Below are positions 1-8,403 of a DNA stretch of 64,000 bases, one piece after another (positions within the stretch are counted from its first letter, which is position 1; every line of letters starts with the position of its first letter). The DNA is from JAMLHH01 sp035515235. GTDB lineage: Bacteria; Bacteroidota; Bacteroidia; Chitinophagales; JADIYW01. The position numbers were made by a program, and so were the translations under genes. The stretch covers positions 62,001-126,000 of the forward strand of contig DATJBS010000012.1 of the NCBI GenBank assembly GCA_035515235.1, written 5' to 3'. Under the pieces are notes generated by a model, which saw nothing but the letters and a program-made list of their open reading frames with translations, was not told where the DNA came from and searched no databases.

Positions 1-4
1 TTTT

Positions 5-33
5 AAAGCTTTTACATATTCTTCAAAAGCTTT
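5..33 (+). terminator. possible AT-rich hairpin terminator at window edge
   Basis: Two perfectly complementary 9-base arms (AAAGCTTTT at 5-13 and AAAAGCTTT at 25-33) flank an 11-base loop, followed by three more T. It could end a gene entering from the left of the window. The stem is very AT-rich, so the call is weak. Confidence 0.3.
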
Positions 34-80
34 TTTACCTGCAAAGTAATTTTACAAGTCGTCTTACAAACCCAATAAGC

Positions 81-110
81 AAAAAAAAACTGCGACCAAA
101 GCCGCAGTTT
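81..110 (-). terminator. intrinsic terminator of queA
   Basis: Arms AAACTGCG (87-94) and CGCAGTTT (103-110) form an 8-bp stem with an 8-base loop. Read on the minus strand the hairpin is followed by nine T, and it lies just past the queA stop codon. This is a standard rho-independent terminator for the minus-strand gene. Confidence 0.8.
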
Positions 111-119
111 TACTGTTTG

Positions 120-1166
120 TTATATAATTAGCATAGCATCACCATAAGAGTAGAAATTATATCCTTCTTTTATAGCTATTTGGTACGCTTCCATTGTCAA
201 ATCATAACCTGCAAATGCAGCGACCATGATTACTAAGCTTGACTTAGGTAAATGGAAATTTGTAATCATTGTATTTGCAATAGAGAATTCATGCGGAGGG
301 TGAATAAAAGTATTGGTCCAACCTTCCATAGATTTTAATAATCTTTCAGCAGATACAGCAGTTTCTACAGATCTCATTACAGTAGTACCCACAGCACAGA
401 TTCTCTTATTAGCAGTAAGTCCTTTATTGACAATTTTAGCTGCTGGCTCAGTAATTTTGAAATATTCAGCATCCATTTTATGCTTAGACAAGTCTTCTAC
501 ATCAATAGAACGGAAAGTTCCTAATCCAATATGTAAAGTAGTTTCTGCAAATTCCACTCCTTTGAGTTCTAATCTTTTCATCAATTCTTTAGAAAAGTGT
601 AACCCTGCAGTAGGAGCTGCTACAGCACCTTCTTCTTTAGCGTAGATGGTTTGATATCTTTCTTTATCTATAAACTCAGGCTCTCTTTTGATGTATTTAG
701 GTAAAGGTGTTAAACCTAATTTATCTAAAATAGCTCTAAACTCATCTTGTGTACCATCAAATAAGAAACGGATAGTTCTACCTCTAGAAGTGGTATTATC
801 TACTACTTCAGCAATCAAATCGTCATCACCGAAATAGAGTTTATTGCCTACACGAATTTTACGAGCAGGATCTACCAATACATCCCAAAGTTTGAGTTCA
901 TGGTTCAATTCTCTCAACAAAAACACTTCTATTTTTGCTCCAGTTTTTTCTTTAGTACCATACAATCTTGCAGGAAATACTTTGGTGTTATTCACCATAA
1001 TTACGTCTCCTTCGTCAAAATAGCCTAAAACGTCTTTGAAAACTTTGTGTTCAATGGTGCCTGTAGCTCTATTGACCACCATTAATCTAGACTCATCTCT
1101 ACTATCTGCTGGATAAAGTGCAATACGCTCACTAGGGAGCTCAAAATCAAATTGGGATAATTTCAT
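120..1166 (-). CDS. queA: S-adenosylmethionine:tRNA ribosyltransferase-isomerase
   Basis: QueA transfers and isomerises the ribosyl group of S-adenosylmethionine onto 7-aminomethyl-deazaguanine in tRNA, giving epoxyqueuosine in the queuosine pathway. The 348-residue product has the usual family length. Seen in the protein: the N-terminal substrate-binding signature with RIALYPADSRDESRLMV at residues 14-30, EEGAVAAPTAGLHF at 178-191, the HIGLGTFR block at 212-219, and TTVMRSVE at 261-268. The start codon gives the expected MKLSQFDFELP opening. A T-rich hairpin follows the stop, and a TATATTTG box sits 29 bases upstream of the start on the minus strand. No other queuosine gene is adjacent, so it is probably monocistronic. 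Confidence 0.95.
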   Translation of the reverse strand: MKLSQFDFELPSERIALYPADSRDESRLMVVNRATGTIEHKVFKDVLGYFDEGDVIMVNNTKVFPARLYGTKEKTGAKIEVFLLRELNHELKLWDVLVDPARKIRVGNKLYFGDDDLIAEVVDNTTSRGRTIRFLFDGTQDEFRAILDKLGLTPLPKYIKREPEFIDKERYQTIYAKEEGAVAAPTAGLHFSKELMKRLELKGVEFAETTLHIGLGTFRSIDVEDLSKHKMDAEYFKITEPAAKIVNKGLTANKRICAVGTTVMRSVETAVSAERLLKSMEGWTNTFIHPPHEFSIANTMITNFHLPKSSLVIMVAAFAGYDLTMEAYQIAIKEGYNFYSYGDAMLII

Positions 1167-1194
1167 AATCTTACGGGATTAAATCGCGTGGGCG

Positions 1195-1202
1195 CAAATA
1201 TA
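1195..1202 (-). promoter_or_regulatory. Bacteroidota -7 box for queA
   Basis: The minus strand reads TATATTTG followed by CGC, matching the TAnnTTTG -7 consensus of the phylum, and lies about 30 bases upstream of the queA ATG. No clear TTG -33 element is visible at the expected spacing, so only the -7 half is supported. Confidence 0.5.
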
Positions 1203-1235
1203 CTAAAAAACAGGTGATTTTAAAAGGTCGAAAGA

Positions 1236-1880
1236 TTAAAATTGAGTTATCTTTCCGAGCCTAATCCCTTGAACTGCATTAGTTAAGAGTATTAAATCTG
1301 CTGATAATATATCTTTTACTGATAACGATTGTTCTATAATTTTAAACGCTGAATTTTGTATCAACCAAGTTCTAAAAACACCTTTTACGGGCATATCTGA
1401 TATTGGAGGCGTAAATAAGACATTATTTTTCAAAATGAATATATTATAGATGCTCGTTTCGATGACATGACCATTCTCATTGAGTATTAATGCGTCATTC
1501 AATTCATTTCCAAGAGCCCAATTCATAGCAGATTGATAAAGAGCTCTTTCTGTAGTTTTAGCATTCCAAGGTGGAGCTATTTTTTTATTTACTTTGTTAT
1601 AAATTCCAATTTCAAGACAGCTCTTTTGTGAATGTGCTAAAGGTATCTTTTCAATTTTTTCTAAAAAATTATCTTTTGGATCAATATGAATCAAATATCT
1701 GATTTTATACTTTTTAGAATCTTCAGGCAGATTAGAAAGAATCGTAAGTTTTGCTTGAGCGAGAATTAGATTAACTGAATGAATGTCATTTTGGTACAAT
1801 CCCCATTTCAAACGATCTAAATGAAACTCTAAAAGTTCAACTTGACCATTTTCGCACAACATCGTTTCTATAAATTCCAT
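1236..1880 (-). CDS. class IV PLP aminotransferase, likely aminodeoxychorismate lyase
   Basis: The protein is a small member (214 residues) of the fold-type IV PLP enzymes, which include 4-amino-4-deoxychorismate lyase (PabC, folate pathway), branched-chain aminotransferases and D-amino acid transaminases. The probable PLP lysine is K108 in NAKTTERALYQ. The ETSIYNIF block at 141-148 and KGVFRTWL at 166-173 are the usual active-site and phosphate-binding segments. It is shorter than most PabC proteins (about 260-280), mainly because the N-terminal domain is compact. The product opens directly with MEFIETML, as in many Bacteroidota homologues. No pabA or pabB is adjacent, so the substrate is inferred from family only. 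Confidence 0.75.
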   Translation of the reverse strand: MEFIETMLCENGQVELLEFHLDRLKWGLYQNDIHSVNLILAQAKLTILSNLPEDSKKYKIRYLIHIDPKDNFLEKIEKIPLAHSQKSCLEIGIYNKVNKKIAPPWNAKTTERALYQSAMNWALGNELNDALILNENGHVIETSIYNIFILKNNVLFTPPISDMPVKGVFRTWLIQNSAFKIIEQSLSVKDILSADLILLTNAVQGIRLGKITQF

Positions 1881-1966
1881 AAGTTAAAAATTAGAAGGAT
1901 TTGCTTGAAAAAATCAAAGTAGCAAAATATAACGTAAATTAGAAAACAAGAAACATAATTTTTATC

Positions 1967-2557
1967 ATGAAAAAAATCCATCTCTTATTTTCCATTGCTT
2001 TCTTACTTCTTTTGTTTTCAATGATGAATGCTTGCAAGAGAGATGGAACAGATTGTGGTAATAATATGCCAAAATTTTATGCTACTGAAATGTATGGGAT
2101 TACCCATGATGAATCTTTTGAAAAAATCACCGACACCACTGTCATTCGATATGAAGATTTGAGAATTGAAATCAATTTTTCAGGAAAACATTATTCCTTA
2201 TGGAGACCACGTTTTAATATCTTCCCAAGTGCATTTGCTTGTGACCCTGTCCCACCATATTCTGAAGAAATTATTACAGATATAATCATTACAGCTAATC
2301 AAGATTATGACTCCTTACATCTAGCTGGAGCCGATTTAAAAGATCTCTTTTATGTCAAAAAATATTCTTTTGATTCAAAATTTACTTTAGAAGATTATCT
2401 GAAAACTGAACCCAAAGTAGAGAATTTACAATTTAGTCTAAAGTCTGCTCCAGATACTCAAATGAAAATTCAATTGACTATTACCTATTTTTATGATGGT
2501 AGATTAGTGAAAATATTGAAATACGACTCTTCTGCTTTTATTCTATCGCCTAATTGA
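1967..2557 (+). CDS. lipoprotein of unknown function (possibly DUF5034)
   Basis: The 196-residue product begins with a lysine pair, a long hydrophobic stretch and a lipobox ending in MMNAC (C at residue 23), so it should be exported and lipidated. The mature part is beta-rich by appearance, with a CDPVPPYSEEI segment in its middle that recalls the Bacteroidota family DUF5034; that assignment is from memory and unverified. Its stop lies 4 bp from the convergent rimO stop, with no terminator between them. No enzyme motif is visible. Confidence 0.7.
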   Translation: MKKIHLLFSIAFLLLLFSMMNACKRDGTDCGNNMPKFYATEMYGITHDESFEKITDTTVIRYEDLRIEINFSGKHYSLWRPRFNIFPSAFACDPVPPYSEEIITDIIITANQDYDSLHLAGADLKDLFYVKKYSFDSKFTLEDYLKTEPKVENLQFSLKSAPDTQMKIQLTITYFYDGRLVKILKYDSSAFILSPN

Positions 2558-2561
2558 TCAA

Positions 2562-3875
2562 TTATTTAACTAGAGTACCAAATAAATCAAATTCTGTAGC
2601 ATCTACAATTTCAATTTGAGCAAAATCTCCTATTCTCAAATAGTTTCCTTTCGTAGGAATCAATACCTCATTATCCACTTCTGGAGAATCAAATTCTGTC
2701 CGTCCAATATAATTGCCGCTTTCTTTACGATCAATTAAAACTTTAAAAGTTTGTCCAATTTTCTCTGAATTTTTCTCAAATGAGATTTCTTCTTGTATAC
2801 TCATTAGAATTTGAGCTCTTTCTTGTTTGACTTCTTCTGAGATATCGTCTTCATATTGATGAGCAATAGTATTTTCCTCATGAGAATAAGTAAATACGCC
2901 TAATCTTTCAAACTGCATTTCACGTACGAAATCACATAAATCTTCGAAATCTTCGTCCGTCTCACCTGGAAATCCAACTAACATCGTTGTGCGAAGTGCA
3001 ATATTTGGAACTTTAGTTCTGATTTGTTGAATCAATTCTGTTTGTTCTGCTCTCGTCACTTGGCGACGCATTCTTTTCAAAACATTATCAGAAGCATGCT
3101 GAAAAGGAATATCTAAATAGTCACAAACTTTATCACATTGTGCAATTGCATCTAATATTTCTAATGGAAATTTAGACGGATATGCATAATGTAATCTAAT
3201 CCACTCGATACCTTCCACTTCATTCAAAGCAAAAAGCAATTCGTCTAAGGCTCTCTTTTTGTACAAATCTAATCCGTAATAGGTCAATTCTTGAGCGATT
3301 AGAATCAATTCTTTGACTCCGACTTTAGCTAAGTTTTTAGCTTCTTGAACAAGAGATTCTATGCTACGAGAGATATGCTCTCCACGCATCAAAGGAATTG
3401 CGCAAAACGAACATGTTCTATTACAACCTTCAGAGATTTTTAAATATGCAAAATGTTGTGGTGTGCTGATGCTACGCTCTCCTATTAATTCATGCTGATA
3501 ATCGACATTGAATCTTTCGAGCAACTGTGGCATTTCTAGAGTGCCGAAATAACCATCTACCGAAGGTATTTCAACTTCTAAATCATCTTTATAACGCTGA
3601 GAAAGACAACCTGTTACAAACAATTTATCGATTTCTCCTCTTTCTTTTTTGTCCGCAAAATGCAAAATCGTATTAATAGATTCTTCTTTAGCTTTATCAA
3701 TAAAACCACAAGTATTAATGACGACGATATTTGCGTCGGTATTACCTTCACTATGTTCTGCTTGAATTTCGTTGTGCAGTAATTGACTGACCAATACTTC
3801 CGAATCCACTAAGTTTTTGGAACAACCTAAAGTAATGACATCTACTTTGTCTTGACGCAATGATTTTGTTTTCAA
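2562..3875 (-). CDS. rimO: ribosomal protein uS12 methylthiotransferase RimO
   Basis: RimO is a radical-SAM enzyme that adds a methylthio group to an aspartate of ribosomal protein uS12. The N-terminal UPF0004 domain shows cysteines C18, C56 and C90 that hold the auxiliary iron-sulfur cluster. The radical-SAM cluster motif CNRTCSFC is at residues 151-158, and a C-terminal TRAM domain covers about 375-437. The length of 437 matches the family, and the GCSKNLVDSE opening (17-26) distinguishes RimO from MiaB. It lies 18 bp downstream of ftsY on the same strand, so the two are probably cotranscribed with the ribosomal protein genes upstream. Confidence 0.95.
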   Translation of the reverse strand: MKTKSLRQDKVDVITLGCSKNLVDSEVLVSQLLHNEIQAEHSEGNTDANIVVINTCGFIDKAKEESINTILHFADKKERGEIDKLFVTGCLSQRYKDDLEVEIPSVDGYFGTLEMPQLLERFNVDYQHELIGERSISTPQHFAYLKISEGCNRTCSFCAIPLMRGEHISRSIESLVQEAKNLAKVGVKELILIAQELTYYGLDLYKKRALDELLFALNEVEGIEWIRLHYAYPSKFPLEILDAIAQCDKVCDYLDIPFQHASDNVLKRMRRQVTRAEQTELIQQIRTKVPNIALRTTMLVGFPGETDEDFEDLCDFVREMQFERLGVFTYSHEENTIAHQYEDDISEEVKQERAQILMSIQEEISFEKNSEKIGQTFKVLIDRKESGNYIGRTEFDSPEVDNEVLIPTKGNYLRIGDFAQIEIVDATEFDLFGTLVK

Positions 3876-3893
3876 AAAATTGAAATTTCAGTC

Positions 3894-4874
3894 TTAGTTA
3901 AAAAGTGTTTCTACGAAAGCTCTTCTATTGAACACTTGTAATTGATCCATTTGTTCACCCAAACCAATGTATTTGATGGGGATTTTAAATTCATCTGCAA
4001 TACTTAATACGACACCACCTTTTGCAGTTCCGTCTAATTTAGTGATCGCAAGAGCAGTCACTTGAGTAGCAGCAGAGAAATGTTTGGCTTGCTCTAAAGC
4101 ATTCTGTCCTGTGGTAGCATCTAATACTAGCAATACTTCGTGAGGAGCATCAGGTATTACTTTGGACATAACTCTTTTTATTTTAGTCAATTCGTCCATC
4201 AAGCCTACTTTATTATGTAATCTTCCTGCAGTATCTATAATGACAATATCTGCTTGATTATTCACAGCAGATTGCACAGCATCAAAAGCAACAGCAGCAG
4301 GATCACTTCCCATAGCATGTTTGACTATAGGCACTCCTGCTCTTTCAGACCAAATCACTAATTGATCTACGGCAGCAGCTCGAAAGGTATCAGCTGCACC
4401 TAAAATCACATTATACCCTTGTTTTTTATACTGATGAGAAAGCTTACCGATTGTTGTAGTTTTCCCTACGCCATTGACCCCTACGACCATAATGACATAC
4501 GGCTTTTTATCTACTGGTAATACATAATCTTCAATATCATGAGTATTGTTCTCTTCTAAAAGCTTAGAAATCTCATTGAAAAGAATATTATTCAAGTCTG
4601 TCGCGTTGATATATTTATCTTTTGCAACACGCTCTTCTAGTCTGTCAATGATTTTAATAGTAGTATTTAAGCTCACATCAGATGAAATCAGAATTTCTTC
4701 TAATTCATCTAAGAACTCAATATCTACAGTAGTTTTACCAGCTACAGCTTTAGAAATTCTAGAAAAAAATCCTTGCTTAGTCTTTTCGAGACCTTGCTGA
4801 AGTTGCTGAACTTCTTCTTTAGCTTCTTCTTCGGATTTGTTTTTGGAACCGAACCATTTTTTTAAAATACTCAT
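3894..4874 (-). CDS. ftsY: signal recognition particle receptor FtsY
   Basis: FtsY is the membrane-associated GTPase that receives SRP-ribosome complexes at the inner membrane. I place the start at the ATG at 4874, giving MSILKKWFG and an acidic-basic N domain; an upstream ATG at 4934 would add 20 residues lacking family character. Visible G-domain motifs are the P-loop GVNGVGKTTT, DTFRAAAVDQL, DTAGRLHN and TKLDGTAKGG. The protein is about 326 residues, lacking the long acidic A domain of E. coli FtsY, which is normal for this phylum. It follows rpmB-rpmG-DUF4295, a gene order well conserved in Bacteroidota. Confidence 0.95.
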   Translation of the reverse strand: MSILKKWFGSKNKSEEEAKEEVQQLQQGLEKTKQGFFSRISKAVAGKTTVDIEFLDELEEILISSDVSLNTTIKIIDRLEERVAKDKYINATDLNNILFNEISKLLEENNTHDIEDYVLPVDKKPYVIMVVGVNGVGKTTTIGKLSHQYKKQGYNVILGAADTFRAAAVDQLVIWSERAGVPIVKHAMGSDPAAVAFDAVQSAVNNQADIVIIDTAGRLHNKVGLMDELTKIKRVMSKVIPDAPHEVLLVLDATTGQNALEQAKHFSAATQVTALAITKLDGTAKGGVVLSIADEFKIPIKYIGLGEQMDQLQVFNRRAFVETLFN

Positions 4875-4951
4875 AGGTGGATTTATAAATGCAAACAGCT
4901 TCTCTAAAATACTCAGAGAAGCTATATTATGCAATTAAATACAAGAATTAA

Positions 4952-5119
4952 TTACGCTTTCTTAAGCTCTTCTTGTAATGTATCTTTATGAACAAATTTT
5001 TCACGGAAAGAATAAGCTCCTGATTTATCAGACTTGATAGCTTTAATTACTTTCACCATTGTTTTAGAATCTACAGCTTTACCCCTGTCAATTCTCGAGT
5101 TTTTGGAAACTTTAGCCAT
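4952..5119 (-). CDS. DUF4295 family small basic protein
   Basis: This is a 55-residue ORF on the minus strand between rpmG and ftsY. It starts MAKVSKNSRIDR, carries the core SGAYSFREKFVHKD and ends ELKKA. The YSF motif, length, basic composition and position after rpmG match DUF4295, a Bacteroidota-specific family found in the ribosomal L28-L33 cluster. Its role is not known to me; the size, charge and gene order suggest a ribosome-associated protein. The start codon lies only 2 bp from the rpmG stop, so translation may be coupled. Confidence 0.85.
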   Translation of the reverse strand: MAKVSKNSRIDRGKAVDSKTMVKVIKAIKSDKSGAYSFREKFVHKDTLQEELKKA

Positions 5120-5121
5120 GA

Positions 5122-5307
5122 TTATTTAATTTCTTTGTGAACTGTATATTTTTTCAAAATAGAGTTGAATTTTTTCAATTCAATTCTTTCAGGTGTGTTT
5201 TTACGATTTTTAGTCGTAATGTATCTTGAAGTACCTGGTAAAGCAGTTGCTTTATGCTCAGTACATTCTAAAATCACTTGGATTCTATTACCTTTTTTCT
5301 TTGCCAT
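5122..5307 (-). CDS. rpmG: 50S ribosomal protein bL33
   Basis: The 61-residue protein has the L33 pattern with VILECTEHK near residue 11 and SRYITTKNRKNTPERIELKKF in the middle. It lacks the paired CxxC motifs of zinc-binding L33, having a single cysteine, so it is the zinc-independent form. It sits 11 bp after rpmB and 2 bp before the DUF4295 gene, forming one operon. Confidence 0.95.
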   Translation of the reverse strand: MAKKKGNRIQVILECTEHKATALPGTSRYITTKNRKNTPERIELKKFNSILKKYTVHKEIK

Positions 5308-5318
5308 GATCGTTTAGT

Positions 5319-5564
5319 TTAGAAGTTTAAAACAATTTCACCCTTCTTTTCCAATTCTTTCATGTAAGCATAAATACCTTTTCTGTTGATATTACGCAAT
5401 GCATGAGTAGACAATTTCAATTCGATCCAACGATCTAATTCAGGGATATAAAAGCTTTTCTTTTGCAAATTCGGGTTGAATTTACGCTTAGTCTTTCTGT
5501 TAGAGTGAGAGACGTAATGTCCTGATAATGGTCCTTTTCCGGTTAATTCGCAAAACCTTGCCAT
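5319..5564 (-). CDS. rpmB: 50S ribosomal protein bL28
   Basis: The 81-residue protein has the L28 signature CELTGKGPLSGHYVSHSNRKTKR at its N-terminus and a typical length for Bacteroidota. It lacks CxxC pairs (zinc-independent form). It is the first gene of the rpmB-rpmG-DUF4295-ftsY-rimO run, and a TATCTTTG box lies 26 bases upstream of its ATG. Confidence 0.95.
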   Translation of the reverse strand: MARFCELTGKGPLSGHYVSHSNRKTKRKFNPNLQKKSFYIPELDRWIELKLSTHALRNINRKGIYAYMKELEKKGEIVLNF

Positions 5565-5589
5565 ATTCTTTAGTTTCTTTTAAAGTCTG

Positions 5590-5597
5590 CAAAGATA
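5590..5597 (-). promoter_or_regulatory. -7 promoter box of the rpmB operon
   Basis: The minus strand reads TATCTTTG followed by CAG, a perfect TAnnTTTG -7 element about 26 bases upstream of the rpmB ATG. No convincing -33 TTG is seen at 19-20 bases further upstream. Confidence 0.6.
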
Positions 5598-5657
5598 ATC
5601 AATATCTTCGCATGTTATTTTTATAGTTTTCAACATGTGAGAAAAGATTCCCACTTT

Positions 5658-5734
5658 TGGTGACCCCGAAGAGATTCGAACTCCTAATCTTCTGATCCGT
5701 AGTCAGATGCCATATCCAATTAGGCCACGGGGCC
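5658..5734 (-). tRNA. tRNA-Arg (anticodon ACG), CCA encoded
   Basis: The minus strand folds into a full cloverleaf. Acceptor GGCCCCG pairs with CGGGGTC (one G-T wobble). The anticodon stem TCTGA/TCAGA encloses loop CTACGGA with anticodon ACG, and the T arm carries TTCGAAT. The discriminator is A and the genome encodes the CCA end (5658-5660). ACG is normally deaminated to ICG by TadA to read CGN arginine codons. It stands alone between rpmB and tamL. Confidence 0.95.
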
Positions 5735-5953
5735 GAATAAACAATAGTTTAGTCCATTATTTATCGAGGTGCAAAGATATAGATATTTCTTTTACTTTTC
5801 AATACTTTCCCAATCTTTTTATTAAAATTTGATTGTGATATTTACGTTAATCAAAAATCAATATCGATTTCGAATAATCCTGTTCATTTTTTACAAACAA
5901 ATATACATTTGATTAAGCTCGCTTTATTACTGAAGCACCTATAAACCAGCTCA

Positions 5954-8401
5954 TTAGAACGGATAGCCAATACCTATCACAAAGTTAGCATTCTGACCAC
6001 GCCAAGATTTCCATTTATCATTCCATCTCCCTCTTCCATCCGGCTGCAATTCATTATAACCTGGATACTGAGTGATCCATCTTTTTCCTTCTTCGATATT
6101 AGGATCATACAATTTATATGAATAGTCTAATCTTATTACAAACAATCCAAAATCTAGCCTAAACCCATACCCTGCACTCCATGCTAAGTCTTTGCCTAAA
6201 CGTTTGATATTGAATTCTGCATTAGGTTTAGTACTATCAGCTCTCAGCATCCACACGTTACCGATATCTGTAAACAATGCCATCTTAAACAGCTTAGTTA
6301 AATTGAAACGATATTCCACATTAAACTCCAGCTGAATATCTCCAGTATTCAAATCTAATGAGGTTACGGAAGTATCTGCACTTCCTGGACCAAGTTCTCT
6401 ATAGTTCCATCCACGCATCGACTGTGGACCTCCTGCGGCAAACTGCTCGACAAAAGGCATGATTTTAGAATTGCCATAAGGTATACCCGTACCTACATAT
6501 ACTCTAGAAACTAAAGTACTTTTATTTTTGAAGGTAAAATAGTACCTAAAGTCATTTTCTAACTTGGTGAAAGAAGCATAAGGAATCTTACTTAAAGTAT
6601 ATCCATCTTCTGGCTTGGTTTTGATGATCGACTGTATACCGTAAACTAAATTCCCAGCTAGACCAACAGTTGCTCTATAAAATAGGAAACTCTTCACATT
6701 CCCTAAATTGATGTCTTGAGAACTATAAGTAAAAACATATTTCTGTCCCATAATGAACTGCTGCTTATAGGACTGCGCAAAAATGGGATTAGAATTTAGA
6801 AAGGTATTGAAGTTGCTATTGAAAGATGCTTCTCTAGGCTTGATAAAACTTAAACTAAATGGTTGTAACTCATGTCTGATTTTCTTATTTCGTATATCAT
6901 ATCCATAACCTACGTTAATAGTATTGACTACATATGAATAGTATCCAATTTTTCTCTGAAGATTATACCCTAAATTAATAAAAGTACTTTTGGGATATTG
7001 TAGAGGTTTATAATTATTTCGAATAACTGCTCTTTTCGTTTGCGGAAAAATTTTTGGAAAATATAATCTAGCATTCGTCAATAAATTCACAGAACTAATT
7101 CTTGTATTCTTCTCCGTCTCTTTATTAATATTATTGAATCTAAACTCTACCCCATTAGAAATATTAAATTCTAATCGATCTGCCCGCTTGAAAATATTTC
7201 TATTCATGTAAGAAATATTAAAATAAGTACCAATCTTATCTCTAGCATCCGTATTGGCTTCTAATTCAATTTTCCCCGATTGTCTTTTACGCAATTCTGC
7301 AGTGATTTCTGTATCTATATATCCTTCTGTCTGCGAGACCAATAAAGGTTTGTACTTAATATTCACAAATCGAAACACCCCCAATTCTGTCAATCGGCTG
7401 ATGGTTTTTTGATAATCATCTTTTTGGAAGGTGGAATCAGGATGATAAAAGATAGACTGAGCTATAATATCTGACCTTATATCTCTGGGAGAATAATAGA
7501 TATACAGTCGTCTCAAAGTATCTTCCTTAAATGTTTTTCTTTTTAAGGTTGTATTTCCATAATTGATATTGAAAGTGACTTCACCTACTTTATACTGCTT
7601 GCGGACCAAATCATCTTTGTCATTTTTGATTTGCAAATAAACATCTTTAGCTACCTGATCGCCCGAAGTATCGACTTCAAATAGAATATTATTTTTAGTG
7701 AAAGAGAAAAAGCCGTTATTATTTAAAGCCAATGCCACCCGCTCTTGTTCCGCTTTCAAAGCATCTGTAGTGTAAGGGTCTCCTTTTTTGATAAAGGACT
7801 TTTTCATATTAGCCTTGACTACACTATCTATATCAGGATCCTCAATCTCAAAATAAGTATCATTGAAAGAATATCTTTTTGCAGGAAAAGCTCTGTAAAG
7901 CACTTCTGCTTTTTTCTTGTGTGATTTATATTCGCTCGTGACATCTGCGTTGAAATAACCTTGATTAATGAGGTAATTAGTCATTTTCTCCTCACTCGAA
8001 ATCAATAATGTAGAATCAAATTCTACTGGCGCTTCTGCGATTTTTTCACGAATCCATTTATTGAATTTATTATAAGGTGGTTTTCCTTTGGCTACTTTCC
8101 TCTCCTCTTTCTTAGCATTGTGTGTAGCATTATAAAAGAACAATCTCGGTTGGAAAATAAATAAAAACTTTTTGTTGGGAACCTGGAGAGGCAATGCTGA
8201 CAAATCAGAAGCTAATCTTTTCTTCTCTACTTTCAATACTTTTTCGTAATCGGAAGCGTCTTCAATATCTTCAACATCTATTTTATTGCTTTTCAATAAA
8301 TATTCTCCGTCACTGATATTTTTAGTAGTATTGCAACTCCATGAAAATAACACCACCAATAAATACAATATTATAAATGAGGGTTTTATCTTAAGAGGCA
8401 T
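5954..8401 (-). CDS. tamL: TamA/BamA-superfamily outer membrane lipoprotein (TamL type)
   Basis: This is an Omp85-superfamily beta-barrel protein of 815 residues. The N-terminus has a signal sequence with lipobox WSC (C23), so it is a lipoprotein, the hallmark of the Bacteroidota TamL variant of TamA. POTRA-like repeats follow to about residue 400. The C-terminal half is the 16-strand barrel; it contains GGPQSMRGWNYRE near 657, equivalent to the VRGF/Y L6 loop motif, and ends in GIGYPF with a terminal aromatic. TamL is thought to work with TamB in inserting or supplying envelope components. No recognisable tamB follows here, although tamL-tamB adjacency is common in the phylum. Its ATG is separated by only 2 bp from the divergent methyltransferase gene. 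Confidence 0.85.
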   Translation of the reverse strand: MPLKIKPSFIILYLLVVLFSWSCNTTKNISDGEYLLKSNKIDVEDIEDASDYEKVLKVEKKRLASDLSALPLQVPNKKFLFIFQPRLFFYNATHNAKKEERKVAKGKPPYNKFNKWIREKIAEAPVEFDSTLLISSEEKMTNYLINQGYFNADVTSEYKSHKKKAEVLYRAFPAKRYSFNDTYFEIEDPDIDSVVKANMKKSFIKKGDPYTTDALKAEQERVALALNNNGFFSFTKNNILFEVDTSGDQVAKDVYLQIKNDKDDLVRKQYKVGEVTFNINYGNTTLKRKTFKEDTLRRLYIYYSPRDIRSDIIAQSIFYHPDSTFQKDDYQKTISRLTELGVFRFVNIKYKPLLVSQTEGYIDTEITAELRKRQSGKIELEANTDARDKIGTYFNISYMNRNIFKRADRLEFNISNGVEFRFNNINKETEKNTRISSVNLLTNARLYFPKIFPQTKRAVIRNNYKPLQYPKSTFINLGYNLQRKIGYYSYVVNTINVGYGYDIRNKKIRHELQPFSLSFIKPREASFNSNFNTFLNSNPIFAQSYKQQFIMGQKYVFTYSSQDINLGNVKSFLFYRATVGLAGNLVYGIQSIIKTKPEDGYTLSKIPYASFTKLENDFRYYFTFKNKSTLVSRVYVGTGIPYGNSKIMPFVEQFAAGGPQSMRGWNYRELGPGSADTSVTSLDLNTGDIQLEFNVEYRFNLTKLFKMALFTDIGNVWMLRADSTKPNAEFNIKRLGKDLAWSAGYGFRLDFGLFVIRLDYSYKLYDPNIEEGKRWITQYPGYNELQPDGRGRWNDKWKSWRGQNANFVIGIGYPF

Positions 8402-8403
8402 AT

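Noticed and set aside
1..51. minus-strand frame reading NYFAGKKAFEEYVKALK
   Set aside because: It looks protein-like but a stop codon lies directly upstream (52-54), there is no start codon, and it overlaps an AT-rich hairpin. Too short to call at the window edge.
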